A program made the translations under genes and the position numbers. Positions 17,421 to 26,195 of a stretch of DNA of 64,000 nt are shown here, one piece after another; position 1 is the first letter of the stretch; each line of letters begins with the position of its first letter. The notes below the pieces were generated by a model, which saw only the letters and a list, made by a program, of their open reading frames with translations, was not told the DNA's origin and did not search any database. Origin of the DNA: Vallitalea pronyensis (lineage in GTDB: Bacteria > Bacillota > Clostridia > Lachnospirales > Vallitaleaceae). The stretch lies in NCBI RefSeq assembly GCF_018141445.1, contig NZ_CP058649.1, positions 4,359,001 through 4,423,000 on the forward strand, read 5' to 3'.

Positions 17421-18959
17421 TTACTTATTCTTTAATAAGGATTCTCCTGTCATTTGAGCAGGTTTTTCAAGTTCCATTAATTCAAGTAATGTTGGCGCTA
17501 TATCGGCAAGCTTACCACCTTCGCGAAGTGTTACGTTGTCTTTAGCGTTCACTAAAATAAACGGTACAGGATTTGTGGTATGGGCAGTAAATGGATCACC
17601 TGTTTTGTAATCCACAAGCTGCTCTGAATTACCGTGATCTGCACATATAAACATCTGTCCATCCGCTGCAAGCAAAGCGTCTAGTGTTCTGCCAACACAT
17701 ACGTCTACAACCTCCACAGCCTTAACTGCTGCTGTTTCAATACCTGTATGACCTACCATGTCTGGATTTGCAAAATTAATAATAATTAAGTCATACTTAT
17801 CTGATTGAATGGATGCCACAAGGTTATCACACACCTCAGGTGCACTCATCTCAGGTTGCAAATCATACGTAGCAACTTTAGGTGATGGTACTAAAATGCG
17901 ATCTTCACCTTCATAGGGTTCTTCAATTCCGCCATTAAAAAAGAAGGTTACATGGGCATATTTCTCTGTTTCTGCAAGACGAAGCTGCTTCAATCCTATT
18001 TTAGCCATGTATTCACCTAATGTGTTCTCAAGCATGACTTTTTTATAGGCCACAATCTTATTGGGTATGGTTTTATCATAATCTGTAAAACACACATATG
18101 TTAATGGGAAGAATGTTCTCTCAAAGCCTTCAAAATTTTCATCACAAAATGCTCGTGTAATTTGTCTCGCTCTATCTGGTCTAAAATTAAAACAAATAAT
18201 GGCATCATGGGCACTAATCTTAGCTGTAGGCACACCCTCTTCCGTGATAACCGTTGGTAATACAAACTCATCATATACCTCTTCATGATAAGATGCTAAA
18301 ACAGCCGCATGAGCAGTCTTCGCCTGATTACCTTCACCATAAACCATGGCATCATAAGCCAGTTTTTCTCTTTCCCATCGATTATCACGATCCATGGCAT
18401 AATAACGTCCCATGATCGTTGCAATCTTACCAACACCAATTTCTCGAATCTTTTCTTCTAATGTTTCCACATAATCTTTACCAGAAGCTGGAGGCGTATC
18501 CCTACCATCTAAAAACGCATGAACAAATACGTTCTCAAGCCCATGTTTCTTAGCTAATTTTAATAACGCATATAAATGCGTATTATGGGAATGCACACCG
18601 CCATCGGATAATAACCCGTAGAGATGCAATGCTGTATCGTTCTCTTTACAATTCTTAATAGCCGCTAAAAATGCTTCATTATCATAAAAATCACCATCTT
18701 CAATAGCTTTTGTAATACGTGTTAACTCTTGGTATACAATTCTTCCAGCACCTATGTTAAGATGCCCTACCTCTGAATTACCCATCTGTCCATGAGGTAA
18801 TCCCACATCTAATCCACTGGCATGACCTTCCACACAAGGATACGTGGACATGATCTTATCCATATGAGGTGTATTCGCAATCTTAACCGCATTCCCCTGT
18901 GTCTTCTCATTCAAGCCAAACCCATCTAAAATCATTAAAACTGTTGGTCTCTTTGCCAT
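17421..18959 (-). CDS. gpmI: 2,3-bisphosphoglycerate-independent phosphoglycerate mutase
   Basis: A 512-residue enzyme, matching the family length, that interconverts 3- and 2-phosphoglycerate with two Mn ions. Motifs: MILDGFGLNE at the N-terminus, the phosphorylated serine in QMGNSEVGH, GGVHSH, DGRDTPP, GRYYAMDRDNRW, and the later metal sites IINFANPDMVGHTG and FICADHGNSEQ. The start at 18959 gives the standard N-terminus; AAGGAG lies 13 bases upstream, somewhat far. A long foldback element lies between this gene and tpiA. Confidence 0.97.
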   Translation of the reverse strand: MAKRPTVLMILDGFGLNEKTQGNAVKIANTPHMDKIMSTYPCVEGHASGLDVGLPHGQMGNSEVGHLNIGAGRIVYQELTRITKAIEDGDFYDNEAFLAAIKNCKENDTALHLYGLLSDGGVHSHNTHLYALLKLAKKHGLENVFVHAFLDGRDTPPASGKDYVETLEEKIREIGVGKIATIMGRYYAMDRDNRWEREKLAYDAMVYGEGNQAKTAHAAVLASYHEEVYDEFVLPTVITEEGVPTAKISAHDAIICFNFRPDRARQITRAFCDENFEGFERTFFPLTYVCFTDYDKTIPNKIVAYKKVMLENTLGEYMAKIGLKQLRLAETEKYAHVTFFFNGGIEEPYEGEDRILVPSPKVATYDLQPEMSAPEVCDNLVASIQSDKYDLIIINFANPDMVGHTGIETAAVKAVEVVDVCVGRTLDALLAADGQMFICADHGNSEQLVDYKTGDPFTAHTTNPVPFILVNAKDNVTLREGGKLADIAPTLLELMELEKPAQMTGESLLKNK

Positions 18960-19151
18960 AATATCACTGTAACTCCTTCTGTATAAAATACTTTTGCAAG
19001 GGTCCTCTAGACCCACTCACTACATCTACCAAGGCAGCTAATGCTACGTTCTCAACATGATTTTAACATACATTCTATCAATTTACTGTTAAAATCATGT
19101 AATAATCCTATTCATATACCACAAACTTTACTACTCAAATCCTCTAGCCGA

Positions 19152-19355
19152 GTAGGTGGGTATGTATCTATAAAAATAGCGACTTTTAAATATCAGTTAG
19201 AAGAACTTAGCAAGCGTAACCCTATCATGGGTTAAGAACCTTAAATTGTTTGACGAACAGGAGTTTTTAAGGTTTAGCATGATAGGGTGTTGCGCGCTTT
19301 AGTTCTTCTTGCTGACATTTAACATGAGCGTTTTTATAGATACATATCCACCTAC
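19152..19355 (+). repeat. long foldback element, family A, copy 1
   Basis: A 204-base sequence that folds on itself along its whole length. The outer stem pairs GTAGGTGGGTATGTATC with its complement ending CCACCTAC. Further in, CCCTATCATG pairs with CATGATAGGG and AACCTTAAA with TTTAAGGTT. The apical loop contains TTGTTTGAC and AGGAGTT. Internal motifs TTAGAAGAACTTAGCAAGCG and TGAGCG recur in copies 2 and 3. It has no reading frame of note. Confidence 0.8.
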
Positions 19356-19389
19356 GGTCGACCACCACCACCAAAAAAATCACTCATAA

Positions 19390-19419
19390 GGCTATGAACA
19401 CCCCAAGGTGTTCATAACC
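19390..19419 (-). terminator. terminator after tpiA
   Basis: GGTTATGAACACC pairs with GGTGTTCATAGCC on the minus strand; a run of seven T follows after eleven further bases. It directly follows tpiA. Confidence 0.65.
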
Positions 19420-19426
19420 ATCAAAA

Positions 19427-20173
19427 CTATTTATAATTAACAACCTTACCAAAATCAGCCTTCAAACTAGCACCGCCAACTAATCCACCATCAATATTCT
19501 CCATAGCAAATAACTCTTTCGCATTACCAGCATTCACACTACCACCATACTGAATACGAATTGCATCTGCAACATCGCCACTATAAATCTCACCAATCAC
19601 TTGACGAATAGCTGCACACACTTCTTCCGCTTGTTCAGAAGTAGCCGTTACACCTGTACCAATAGCCCAAATTGGCTCATAAGCAATAACTGTATCCTTA
19701 GCATCTTCTGCTGATACATCTTTTAAAGCCACTTTAATTTGTGTACGCACAAGATCAACCGTAATACCTTGCTCTCTTTGCTCAAGGGTTTCACCACAAC
19801 AAATAATCGGTGTTAAATCATGCTCAATGGCTTTTAACACTTTTTTGTTTACGATTTCATTGGTCTCGCCGAAGTACTCTCTTCTTTCGGAATGACCTAA
19901 AATAACGTATTTTACACCAAGCTCTTTGAGCATATTAGGGGCAATCTCACCTGTGAAGGCACCGCCCTCTTCAAAATACATGTTTTGAGCACCGATTTCA
20001 ATATTCGAGTCTTTTGCAGCTTCTACTGCTAACATAAGTGATACATAAGGCGGACAAAATACAACATCCACTTCATCATTCTTTACTAAAGGCTTTAATT
20101 CTTCAATTAATGCCAACGCTTCCTTAGGTGTCTTGTTCATTTTCCAGTTTCCTGCAATAATCATTTTACGCAT
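19427..20173 (-). CDS. tpiA: triosephosphate isomerase
   Basis: A 248-residue TIM-barrel enzyme that interconverts dihydroxyacetone phosphate and glyceraldehyde 3-phosphate. The active-site residues are present: the lysine in AGNWKMNK, the histidine in YVILGHSERRE and the glutamate in AYEPIWAIGTG, with the phosphate-binding QYGGSVNAGNA and GGLVGGASL. The ATG at 20173 follows GGAGGT. It lies 58 bases downstream of pgk, so the two are probably co-transcribed. Confidence 0.97.
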   Translation of the reverse strand: MRKMIIAGNWKMNKTPKEALALIEELKPLVKNDEVDVVFCPPYVSLMLAVEAAKDSNIEIGAQNMYFEEGGAFTGEIAPNMLKELGVKYVILGHSERREYFGETNEIVNKKVLKAIEHDLTPIICCGETLEQREQGITVDLVRTQIKVALKDVSAEDAKDTVIAYEPIWAIGTGVTATSEQAEEVCAAIRQVIGEIYSGDVADAIRIQYGGSVNAGNAKELFAMENIDGGLVGGASLKADFGKVVNYK

Positions 20174-20231
20174 GTCACAAACCTCCACATTTATTTATCG
20201 TCTATTCAACTTAACATAAGAATACATCTAT

Positions 20232-21425
20232 TTACTTATTATCAGCTGCTGCTACACCTGGTAATGTTTTACCTTCTAAGAATTCAAGTGAAGCACCACC
20301 ACCTGTTGATATGTGGGTCATTTTATCACCGAATCCAAGTTGGTTAACGGCTGCTGCTGAATCACCACCACCAATAATGGTTGTACCATCAGTAGCTGCT
20401 AATGCTTTTGCCACAGCAATTGTACCATTTGCAAAATTCTCAAATTCAAATACGCCCATAGGTCCGTTCCAAACAACTGTCTTGGCATCTTTCACTGCAT
20501 CTGCAAAAATTTCTCGGGTTTCAGGTCCAATATCAAGACCTTCCCAATCTGGCTCAATATGACCTCTCTTTACAATTTTGAAAGGTGTATCGTTCTTAAA
20601 CTCTTGCGCAACAACATGATCAATTGGTAATAATAATTTAACGCCTTTTTCTTCAGCCTTTTCAATCATTTCTTTTGCATAATCCAATTTATCTTTTTCA
20701 AGTAAGGATAAGCCTACTTCATTACCCATGGATTTTAAGAATGTATAAGCCATACCGCCACCAATAATTAATGTATCTACTTTGTCTAAAAGATTATTAA
20801 TGACATTAATTTTATCGGATACTTTTGCTCCACCAAGAATAGCTACGAAAGGTCTCTCTGGTGTATTGACTGCATTCCCTAAGAAATCAATCTCTTTTTG
20901 CATTAAATAGCCAACAACACAGGTATCCACATAATCTGTTACACCAACATTGGAGCAGTGAGCACGATGAGCTGTACCAAATGCATCATTTACAAATATA
21001 TCTGCTAAGCTTCCAAGCTCTTTACTTAATGCTTCACCGTTCTTTGTTTCTTCTTTACGATAACGTGTGTTTTCAAGTAAGACAACGTCGCCTTCCTTCA
21101 TATCAGCGATTGCTTTTTTAGCATTTTCCCCAACAACAGAATTATCCGCTGCAAACACGACTTCTTGATCCAACAACTGGGATAAACGCTTAGCTACTGG
21201 AGCAAGGGACAACTCGGGCTTAGGCTCACCTTTGGGCTTTCCTAAATGGGAGCAAAGAATCACTTTTGCACCGTCTGCAATCAATTTTTTAATGGTCGGT
21301 AATGCCGCTGTTAATCGGTTTTCATCCGTAATCTTTCCATCATTCAATGGTACGTTAAAATCACATCTTACTAATACCTTTTTACCTTTTGCTTGTATAT
21401 CTTCCACTGTTTTTTTGTTAAGCAT
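20232..21425 (-). CDS. pgk: phosphoglycerate kinase
   Basis: A 397-residue monomeric kinase that makes ATP and 3-phosphoglycerate from 1,3-bisphosphoglycerate. It shows KKVLVRCDFNVPL near the start, HLGKPKGE, NDAFGTAHRAHCS, ILGGAKVSDKI, the hinge region WNGPMGVFE and the nucleotide-binding GGGDSAAAV. GGGAGA precedes the ATG. A strong terminator separates it from gapA, so pgk-tpiA may also have their own promoter or depend on read-through. Confidence 0.97.
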   Translation of the reverse strand: MLNKKTVEDIQAKGKKVLVRCDFNVPLNDGKITDENRLTAALPTIKKLIADGAKVILCSHLGKPKGEPKPELSLAPVAKRLSQLLDQEVVFAADNSVVGENAKKAIADMKEGDVVLLENTRYRKEETKNGEALSKELGSLADIFVNDAFGTAHRAHCSNVGVTDYVDTCVVGYLMQKEIDFLGNAVNTPERPFVAILGGAKVSDKINVINNLLDKVDTLIIGGGMAYTFLKSMGNEVGLSLLEKDKLDYAKEMIEKAEEKGVKLLLPIDHVVAQEFKNDTPFKIVKRGHIEPDWEGLDIGPETREIFADAVKDAKTVVWNGPMGVFEFENFANGTIAVAKALAATDGTTIIGGGDSAAAVNQLGFGDKMTHISTGGGASLEFLEGKTLPGVAAADNK

Positions 21426-21515
21426 AAATCACACGTCTCCCTTCGATATTCATAATCAAAATTTTCTTACATTTTTGGCAATATCCTTTCTACCGCCTAT
21501 AGTGCTATATAAAAA

Positions 21516-21550
21516 GGTCCTCCCCTATAGTTGACCTACAAGAGAGGACC
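21516..21550 (-). terminator. strong terminator between gapA and pgk
   Basis: GGTCCTC and GAGGACC pair perfectly around a 21-base loop and are followed by TTTTT on the minus strand. It would stop many transcripts after gapA and so separate cggR-gapA from the lower glycolytic genes. Confidence 0.7.
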
Positions 21551-21595
21551 CCGCCTGGGTCAAAATGGTAATACTACCTTATCTATTTTTATGAA

Positions 21596-22582
21596 TTATA
21601 GTCTATCTGCTACATATTTAGCTAAGTCGATAATTCTGTTTGAGTAACCCCACTCATTATCATACCAAGAAAGAACTTTAACCATGTTTCCTTCCATAAC
21701 AAGTGTAGATAGGCTATCAACGATTGAAGAACGAGAATCTTGTTTATAATCCATGGATACTAATGGCTCATCAGAGTAACCAAGTACTTTATCATCAGCA
21801 GCAGCTTTTAATGCACTGTTTACTTCTTCAACTGTAACGTCTTTATTAAGTTCCACTGTTAAGTCTACAACAGATACTGTAGGTGTTGGAACTCTCATTG
21901 CCATACCTGTTAATTTCCCTTTTAAAGCTGGAATAACTTTTGCAACCGCTTCAGCAGCTCCAGTAGTTGTAGGAATGATGGACTCAGCAGCTGCACGAGC
22001 TCTTCTTAAGTCACTATGAGGTGTATCTAAAATTCTTTGGTCATTTGTATAACTATGAACTGTTGTCATGATACCTCTATTGATACCAAAAGTATCGTTT
22101 AAGACTTTAGCAAATGGAGCTAAACAGTTTGTTGTACAAGAAGCGTTATCAATGATATTATCTTCTGATGGGTTGTAATCTGCTTCGTTTACACCCATAA
22201 CAATTGATTTTGTTCCTTTACCAGGAGCAGAGATGATAACTTTTTTCGCACCAGCATCAATATGTAATTGAGCTTTTGCTTTTTCTCTAAATAATCCTGT
22301 AGATTCGATAACGATATCCACACCTAAATCTCCCCAAGGAAGGTCTGCAGGATTTCTTTCTGCTAATACTTTAACTTCTTTTCCATTAACAACTAAAGCA
22401 CCGTTTGCTACTTCAACTGTTCCTTCAAATTTTCCGAAGCATGAATCATATTTTAATAAATGAGCTAATGTTTCAGCATCTGTTAAATCATTGATAGCTA
22501 CGATATCAATACCTTGCTCCATAGCTACTTTAAATGCGTTACGTCCGATACGTCCAAATCCGTTAATTGCAATTTTTGCCAT
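21596..22582 (-). CDS. gapA: glyceraldehyde-3-phosphate dehydrogenase
   Basis: A 328-residue dehydrogenase. The NAD-binding start AKIAINGFGRIGRNAFK and AINDLTD, with an aspartate that favours NAD over NADP, point to a catabolic GapA. The catalytic cysteine lies in DNASCTTNCLAP and the histidine in MTTVHSYTNDQ. The C-terminal SWYDNEWGYSNR is typical. It oxidises glyceraldehyde 3-phosphate in glycolysis. The ATG at 22582 follows AGGAGG. It is directly downstream of cggR. Confidence 0.97.
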   Translation of the reverse strand: MAKIAINGFGRIGRNAFKVAMEQGIDIVAINDLTDAETLAHLLKYDSCFGKFEGTVEVANGALVVNGKEVKVLAERNPADLPWGDLGVDIVIESTGLFREKAKAQLHIDAGAKKVIISAPGKGTKSIVMGVNEADYNPSEDNIIDNASCTTNCLAPFAKVLNDTFGINRGIMTTVHSYTNDQRILDTPHSDLRRARAAAESIIPTTTGAAEAVAKVIPALKGKLTGMAMRVPTPTVSVVDLTVELNKDVTVEEVNSALKAAADDKVLGYSDEPLVSMDYKQDSRSSIVDSLSTLVMEGNMVKVLSWYDNEWGYSNRIIDLAKYVADRL

Positions 22583-22640
22583 AATCTTATTCCTCCTAAT
22601 AATCATTATTTTTATATTAAACTGTATAACAGTTAATAAA

Positions 22641-23681
22641 CTAAGTTAAACTATTCTGTCTAATTTCCAGTATGCGATTTGCAGCGCCTTCATCAATAAT
22701 CAATGAGCCCTTCTTGATGATGTCTTTCACTGCAACGATGGCTTCTGCTTTCTTAGAACCTCCTGCAACAGCGATTGGATAAGCTGACTGAATCACATGT
22801 TCTAATTTTATACCAATCGACCGGGATGTATACACAATTTCACCATTTTTGTTGAAATAGTAACCCAGTGCTTCTGCAACGGCTTGTTTGTCATGAAGAA
22901 ATGTCATAAACTGCTCATCTGAATTCCTTCTTTTAGCCATCTCATCGGCGTTTCCAATGCCGAATAAAATAAGATTTGCTTTTAGCAGACAGGCAATAGT
23001 CGCCCCAATTTCCGGCTCTTCTCGAACACTGTCTAAAGCTTTTTTGCTTAGGTTATCGGGTATGTTTAGTAAATGATAACCAATACCCAGCTTATTCGCT
23101 AACATGGATACAATGGTGTTTGCCTGATATTCCACATGGTTACGTAAGCTGCCACGAGCTGGAACAACAAGAACATTCTCATACGTCACATTGGGCTTTT
23201 TCAAAGCATGTATCACATGATAAGATGTACTCCCACCTGTTAATGCAATAATGCAGTCATTACGAATATGTTTCAGCAATACTTCTGATGCTGCTTTTCC
23301 AATGTTTTCTTTGACTTCTTCACGCTCTGAGGCATCACCTGGTACAACAACAACCTTGGCACAACCAAGATACGCTCTAACTTCTTCTTCTATTTCATGA
23401 AGACCTCGCATATGATACATGACTTCCATGAGTTCTTCCAAAATAATAAGTCCAGATTCTGTTATCTGCATACCTGACCCAGATACAAGGATATAACCTA
23501 CAGACTTTAAATATTCGGTTTCATTACGAATAATTTTTTCTGATATGGCTATTCGTTGGGATAAACTTCTTCTGCCTACTGGTTGTAAATCATGAATACC
23601 CTTCAAAATCGTATAGCGTCTTTGAAGTATCTCCATTTCCTTTGGAATTATCTGCTTAAGTGTTAACACTATATTTTCCAT
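22641..23681 (-). CDS. cggR: central glycolytic genes regulator CggR (SorC family)
   Basis: A 346-residue repressor with an N-terminal winged helix (ERRYTILKGIHDLQPVGRRSLSQRI in two parts) and a C-terminal sugar-phosphate-binding domain containing IALTGGSTSYHVIHAL and VVPARGSL. In Bacillus, CggR represses gapA and the following genes until fructose-1,6-bisphosphate releases it. Here it is the first gene ahead of gapA, which is the same arrangement. AAGGTGATG precedes the ATG at 23681, and GGGAC repeats upstream may be its operator. Confidence 0.92.
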   Translation of the reverse strand: MENIVLTLKQIIPKEMEILQRRYTILKGIHDLQPVGRRSLSQRIAISEKIIRNETEYLKSVGYILVSGSGMQITESGLIILEELMEVMYHMRGLHEIEEEVRAYLGCAKVVVVPGDASEREEVKENIGKAASEVLLKHIRNDCIIALTGGSTSYHVIHALKKPNVTYENVLVVPARGSLRNHVEYQANTIVSMLANKLGIGYHLLNIPDNLSKKALDSVREEPEIGATIACLLKANLILFGIGNADEMAKRRNSDEQFMTFLHDKQAVAEALGYYFNKNGEIVYTSRSIGIKLEHVIQSAYPIAVAGGSKKAEAIVAVKDIIKKGSLIIDEGAANRILEIRQNSLT

Positions 23682-23708
23682 ATGCCATCACCTTCCGGTA
23701 CCTTTTTG

Positions 23709-23732
23709 GTCCCAGTGTGCAATAATAGTCCC
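23709..23732 (-). promoter_or_regulatory. CggR operator candidate (GGGAC direct repeats)
   Basis: Two GGGAC pentamers on the minus strand, 19 bases apart (first bases at 23732 and 23713), lie between the promoter and the cggR start. Direct GGGAC repeats with near 20-base spacing are also present in the known Bacillus CggR operator. Its place downstream of the start site would suit a block on elongation. Confidence 0.6.
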
Positions 23733-23778
23733 TGTCCATCCAAAAAAAAGGAATTAACCACCATTTCATCCCAATTAT

Positions 23779-23807
23779 ATTATACTCAATAATGTTTATA
23801 ATTTCAA
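23779..23807 (-). promoter_or_regulatory. cggR promoter
   Basis: TTGAAA and TATAAT separated by exactly 17 bases, on the minus strand, about 100 bases before the cggR start. It fits a housekeeping sigma factor well. Confidence 0.7.
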
Positions 23808-23890
23808 GTTTTTTTTCCATATTTCATAAAAATATTCCTATAATATACATTGTGAATGAAGGTAACCCCTATTGCCACTGGTTTTTATCT

Positions 23891-23921
23891 AAGGGACTGC
23901 TTGATGAAAAACAGTCCCTTT
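23891..23921 (-). terminator. terminator after the Na/Pi transporter
   Basis: AAGGGACTG and CAGTCCCTT pair around a 12-base loop that contains an A run. It lies 70 bases past the transporter stop codon. Confidence 0.6.
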
Positions 23922-23992
23922 ACATCACCTACATACAATATCATGTTTAAGGCTATAAGTTATGGCTTATCACATACCAATAATGTACCTCT

Positions 23993-25657
23993 TTAAATGA
24001 GTTCATCTCTTACATAATAAGCAATATTTAAGGCATGATCGGATATTCTCTCGTAATTACTAATGAGATCAAGGAATACCACACCTGTTGTTGAATCACA
24101 AATATTTTGTGCAAGACGACGGATGTGTTTTTCTCTTAACTCATCCTCAAGCTCATCTACAATATCCTCATTTTGTTCAACTTTTCTTATTAAGTCTACG
24201 TCATCATTTTCTCTTGCTTTAATGGCATATTCTATAGTCTCTGTTGTGCGGTCAGATATATCCACTAATTCCTTGTATGCACTATCTGAGAAAGTTAGAT
24301 CACTTTCAATATAATATTGAGCTAATTCCGCAATGTTCTCTGCATGGTCCCCTACACGCTCAATATCATTCACGGTATGGAAAAGATTGGTTACAATCTC
24401 ATGCTGGCTTTCGTTAAGGGGTGAATTGCTTATTTTTACCAGATATTCCGTAATGACTCTTTCTAACTTATTGATGTTTTTCTCATCTTCAATGACTTTT
24501 GCTACCAATTTCATATCTTTATCTAGAATAGCTTTCGTTGCCAGTCTTGTGTTTTCAATGGCTAGGTATCCCATATGAACAACTTCTTTTATGGCATTTT
24601 CCACAGCAAAACTTGGTGTTTCAAGTATTCTCTCATCTAAGTGACGCAATGCAATTTGCTCTTCACTTTCTTCTTTTTTATCATCCCCTCGTACAATTTT
24701 CTTGGATAATGCAACCAATTTATCCGCAAATGGGAATAGAATGACCGTGTTTCCAATATTAAAGATGGTATGGAAGATACTGATGCCAACCATATCCACT
24801 GCTGTATTATTTCCGAAATCTGGATTGATAAATTTAAAGAATATGATACAGGCAACTGCGAAGAGAATTGTACCTATAATATTGAACATTAAATGAATAT
24901 ATGCTGCTCGCTTAGCTGTTTTATTGGCACCAATACTGGACAACATAGCTGTTACACATGTACCAATATTTTGTCCAAGAATAATATAAACGGCTGCGTT
25001 CCAAGGCACCAATGTAACCGTTGCTACAGCCTGCAAAATACCAACTGATGCAGAACTGCTCTGTATAATAGCTGTCACAAGTGCACCTACTAAAATACCT
25101 AGAATTGGATTAGCACCAAATAAACGAAAGGCCTCTTTGAATGCTTCTGATTCACTAAAAGGATCAATGGCATCCTTCATAAAATCAAGACCTATAAACA
25201 GCAAACCAAAGCCTATGATAATTTCTCCAACTTGTTTTTTACGCTGACTTTTGGCAAAGAAAAGAAGTATGGCCCCAATACCGATTGCCAATGGTGCCAT
25301 TTTAGATGGTTTGAAAAATACCAACCATTCAGAACTGGATACAATCCATGAGGTAATGGTTGTACCAATATTGGCTCCCATGATGACACCAACCGCCTGT
25401 GATAGGTTAAACAAACCTGCATTAACAAAACCTACAATCATGACAGTGGTAGCGGAACTACTTTGAACAATGGCTGTCACTAATGCACCAACGGTAACGG
25501 CTAAAAAACGATTATTTGTTAATGCACCTAGTAAATTTTTCATTCTGTTACCAGCGCTTTTTTGAAGTCCTTCGGCCATGATATGCATACCATATAAGAA
25601 CATCCCAAAACCACCGATAAAAGCAAAGAAAATAAATATGTAATCCTTTGTTTGCAT
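23993..25657 (-). CDS. Na/phosphate cotransporter with C-terminal PhoU domain
   Basis: A 554-residue protein. The N-terminal membrane part (residues 1-310) has the two inverted halves of the Na/Pi cotransporter II family, each marked by a QSSSA motif (VQSSSATTVMIVGFVNAG near 65 and IQSSSASVGILQAV near 200). The C-terminal 200 residues are helical with PhoU-like segments (HTVNDIERVGDHAENIAEL and ISNYERISDHALNIAYY). It probably imports phosphate with sodium, or acts in cyclic-nucleotide-related phosphate control as do some NptA-like proteins. AGGAGG precedes the start. Confidence 0.85.
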   Translation of the reverse strand: MQTKDYIFIFFAFIGGFGMFLYGMHIMAEGLQKSAGNRMKNLLGALTNNRFLAVTVGALVTAIVQSSSATTVMIVGFVNAGLFNLSQAVGVIMGANIGTTITSWIVSSSEWLVFFKPSKMAPLAIGIGAILLFFAKSQRKKQVGEIIIGFGLLFIGLDFMKDAIDPFSESEAFKEAFRLFGANPILGILVGALVTAIIQSSSASVGILQAVATVTLVPWNAAVYIILGQNIGTCVTAMLSSIGANKTAKRAAYIHLMFNIIGTILFAVACIIFFKFINPDFGNNTAVDMVGISIFHTIFNIGNTVILFPFADKLVALSKKIVRGDDKKEESEEQIALRHLDERILETPSFAVENAIKEVVHMGYLAIENTRLATKAILDKDMKLVAKVIEDEKNINKLERVITEYLVKISNSPLNESQHEIVTNLFHTVNDIERVGDHAENIAELAQYYIESDLTFSDSAYKELVDISDRTTETIEYAIKARENDDVDLIRKVEQNEDIVDELEDELREKHIRRLAQNICDSTTGVVFLDLISNYERISDHALNIAYYVRDELI

Positions 25658-26195
25658 TTCCTTTTTTCCTCCTACTGAAGAGCATTCATCTTGAATGTCT
25701 CTTTGATAAAGTTTTTGTTCGCTAAAAATGTTGTGTCTAGGAGTGTAAAAACCCTATTCTGATTATCCCCTTTTGATAATCAAATGTAAATAATTTGTTA
25801 ATTTTATATTAACAACACATTAATAGTATCATAGGCCTTTCATAAAAAACAAGAAAAATTTCTTATCAAATATTATTTTTTTGCATTTTCTTTTTGTTAA
25901 TAATGCTGAATACCATCTTAACTTTCTTATCTATTGATAGGCTTGCTTGTTATTTTCTTATAATTCATTCCTTTAAAAGTCAATTCTATTAGTCATTCTA
26001 GCTAATGCCCATTTTCCACAAAACCAAAAGCCATGCATGATATGTTACACCAAGCGTTATAAAACATCTTGCAATTATAGGTAAATTAGGTTTTAATAAA
26101 CTTACATGCTGATAATATCTGTACATATAATCATTAATTAGTATGCTTCAAATAATAGGAATTATTATGTTTGCTGCCAAAAGGAAGGTGAACCC
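25658..26195. other. divergent intergenic region
   Basis: About 540 AT-rich bases between the transporter and the PHP gene. It holds the transporter promoter with a palindrome (25761-25790) and a weak TTACAT/TATAAT pair at 26102-26131 that could serve the PHP gene. No small gene was convincing. Confidence 0.5.
25761..25790 (-). promoter_or_regulatory. Na/Pi transporter promoter overlapped by a palindrome
   Basis: TTTACA (25785-25790) and GATAAT (25762-25767) are 17 bases apart on the minus strand. The palindrome GATTATC-N7-GATAATC (25761-25781) covers the -10 box and most of the spacer, a good position for a repressor. Confidence 0.55.

Larger units (their letters stand above)
18960..19426. 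other. intergenic gap with foldback element and tpiA terminator
   Basis: About 470 bases between tpiA and gpmI. It holds a long hairpin element (19152-19355) and the tpiA terminator (19390-19419). The remainder next to gpmI has no evident gene. Confidence 0.7.
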
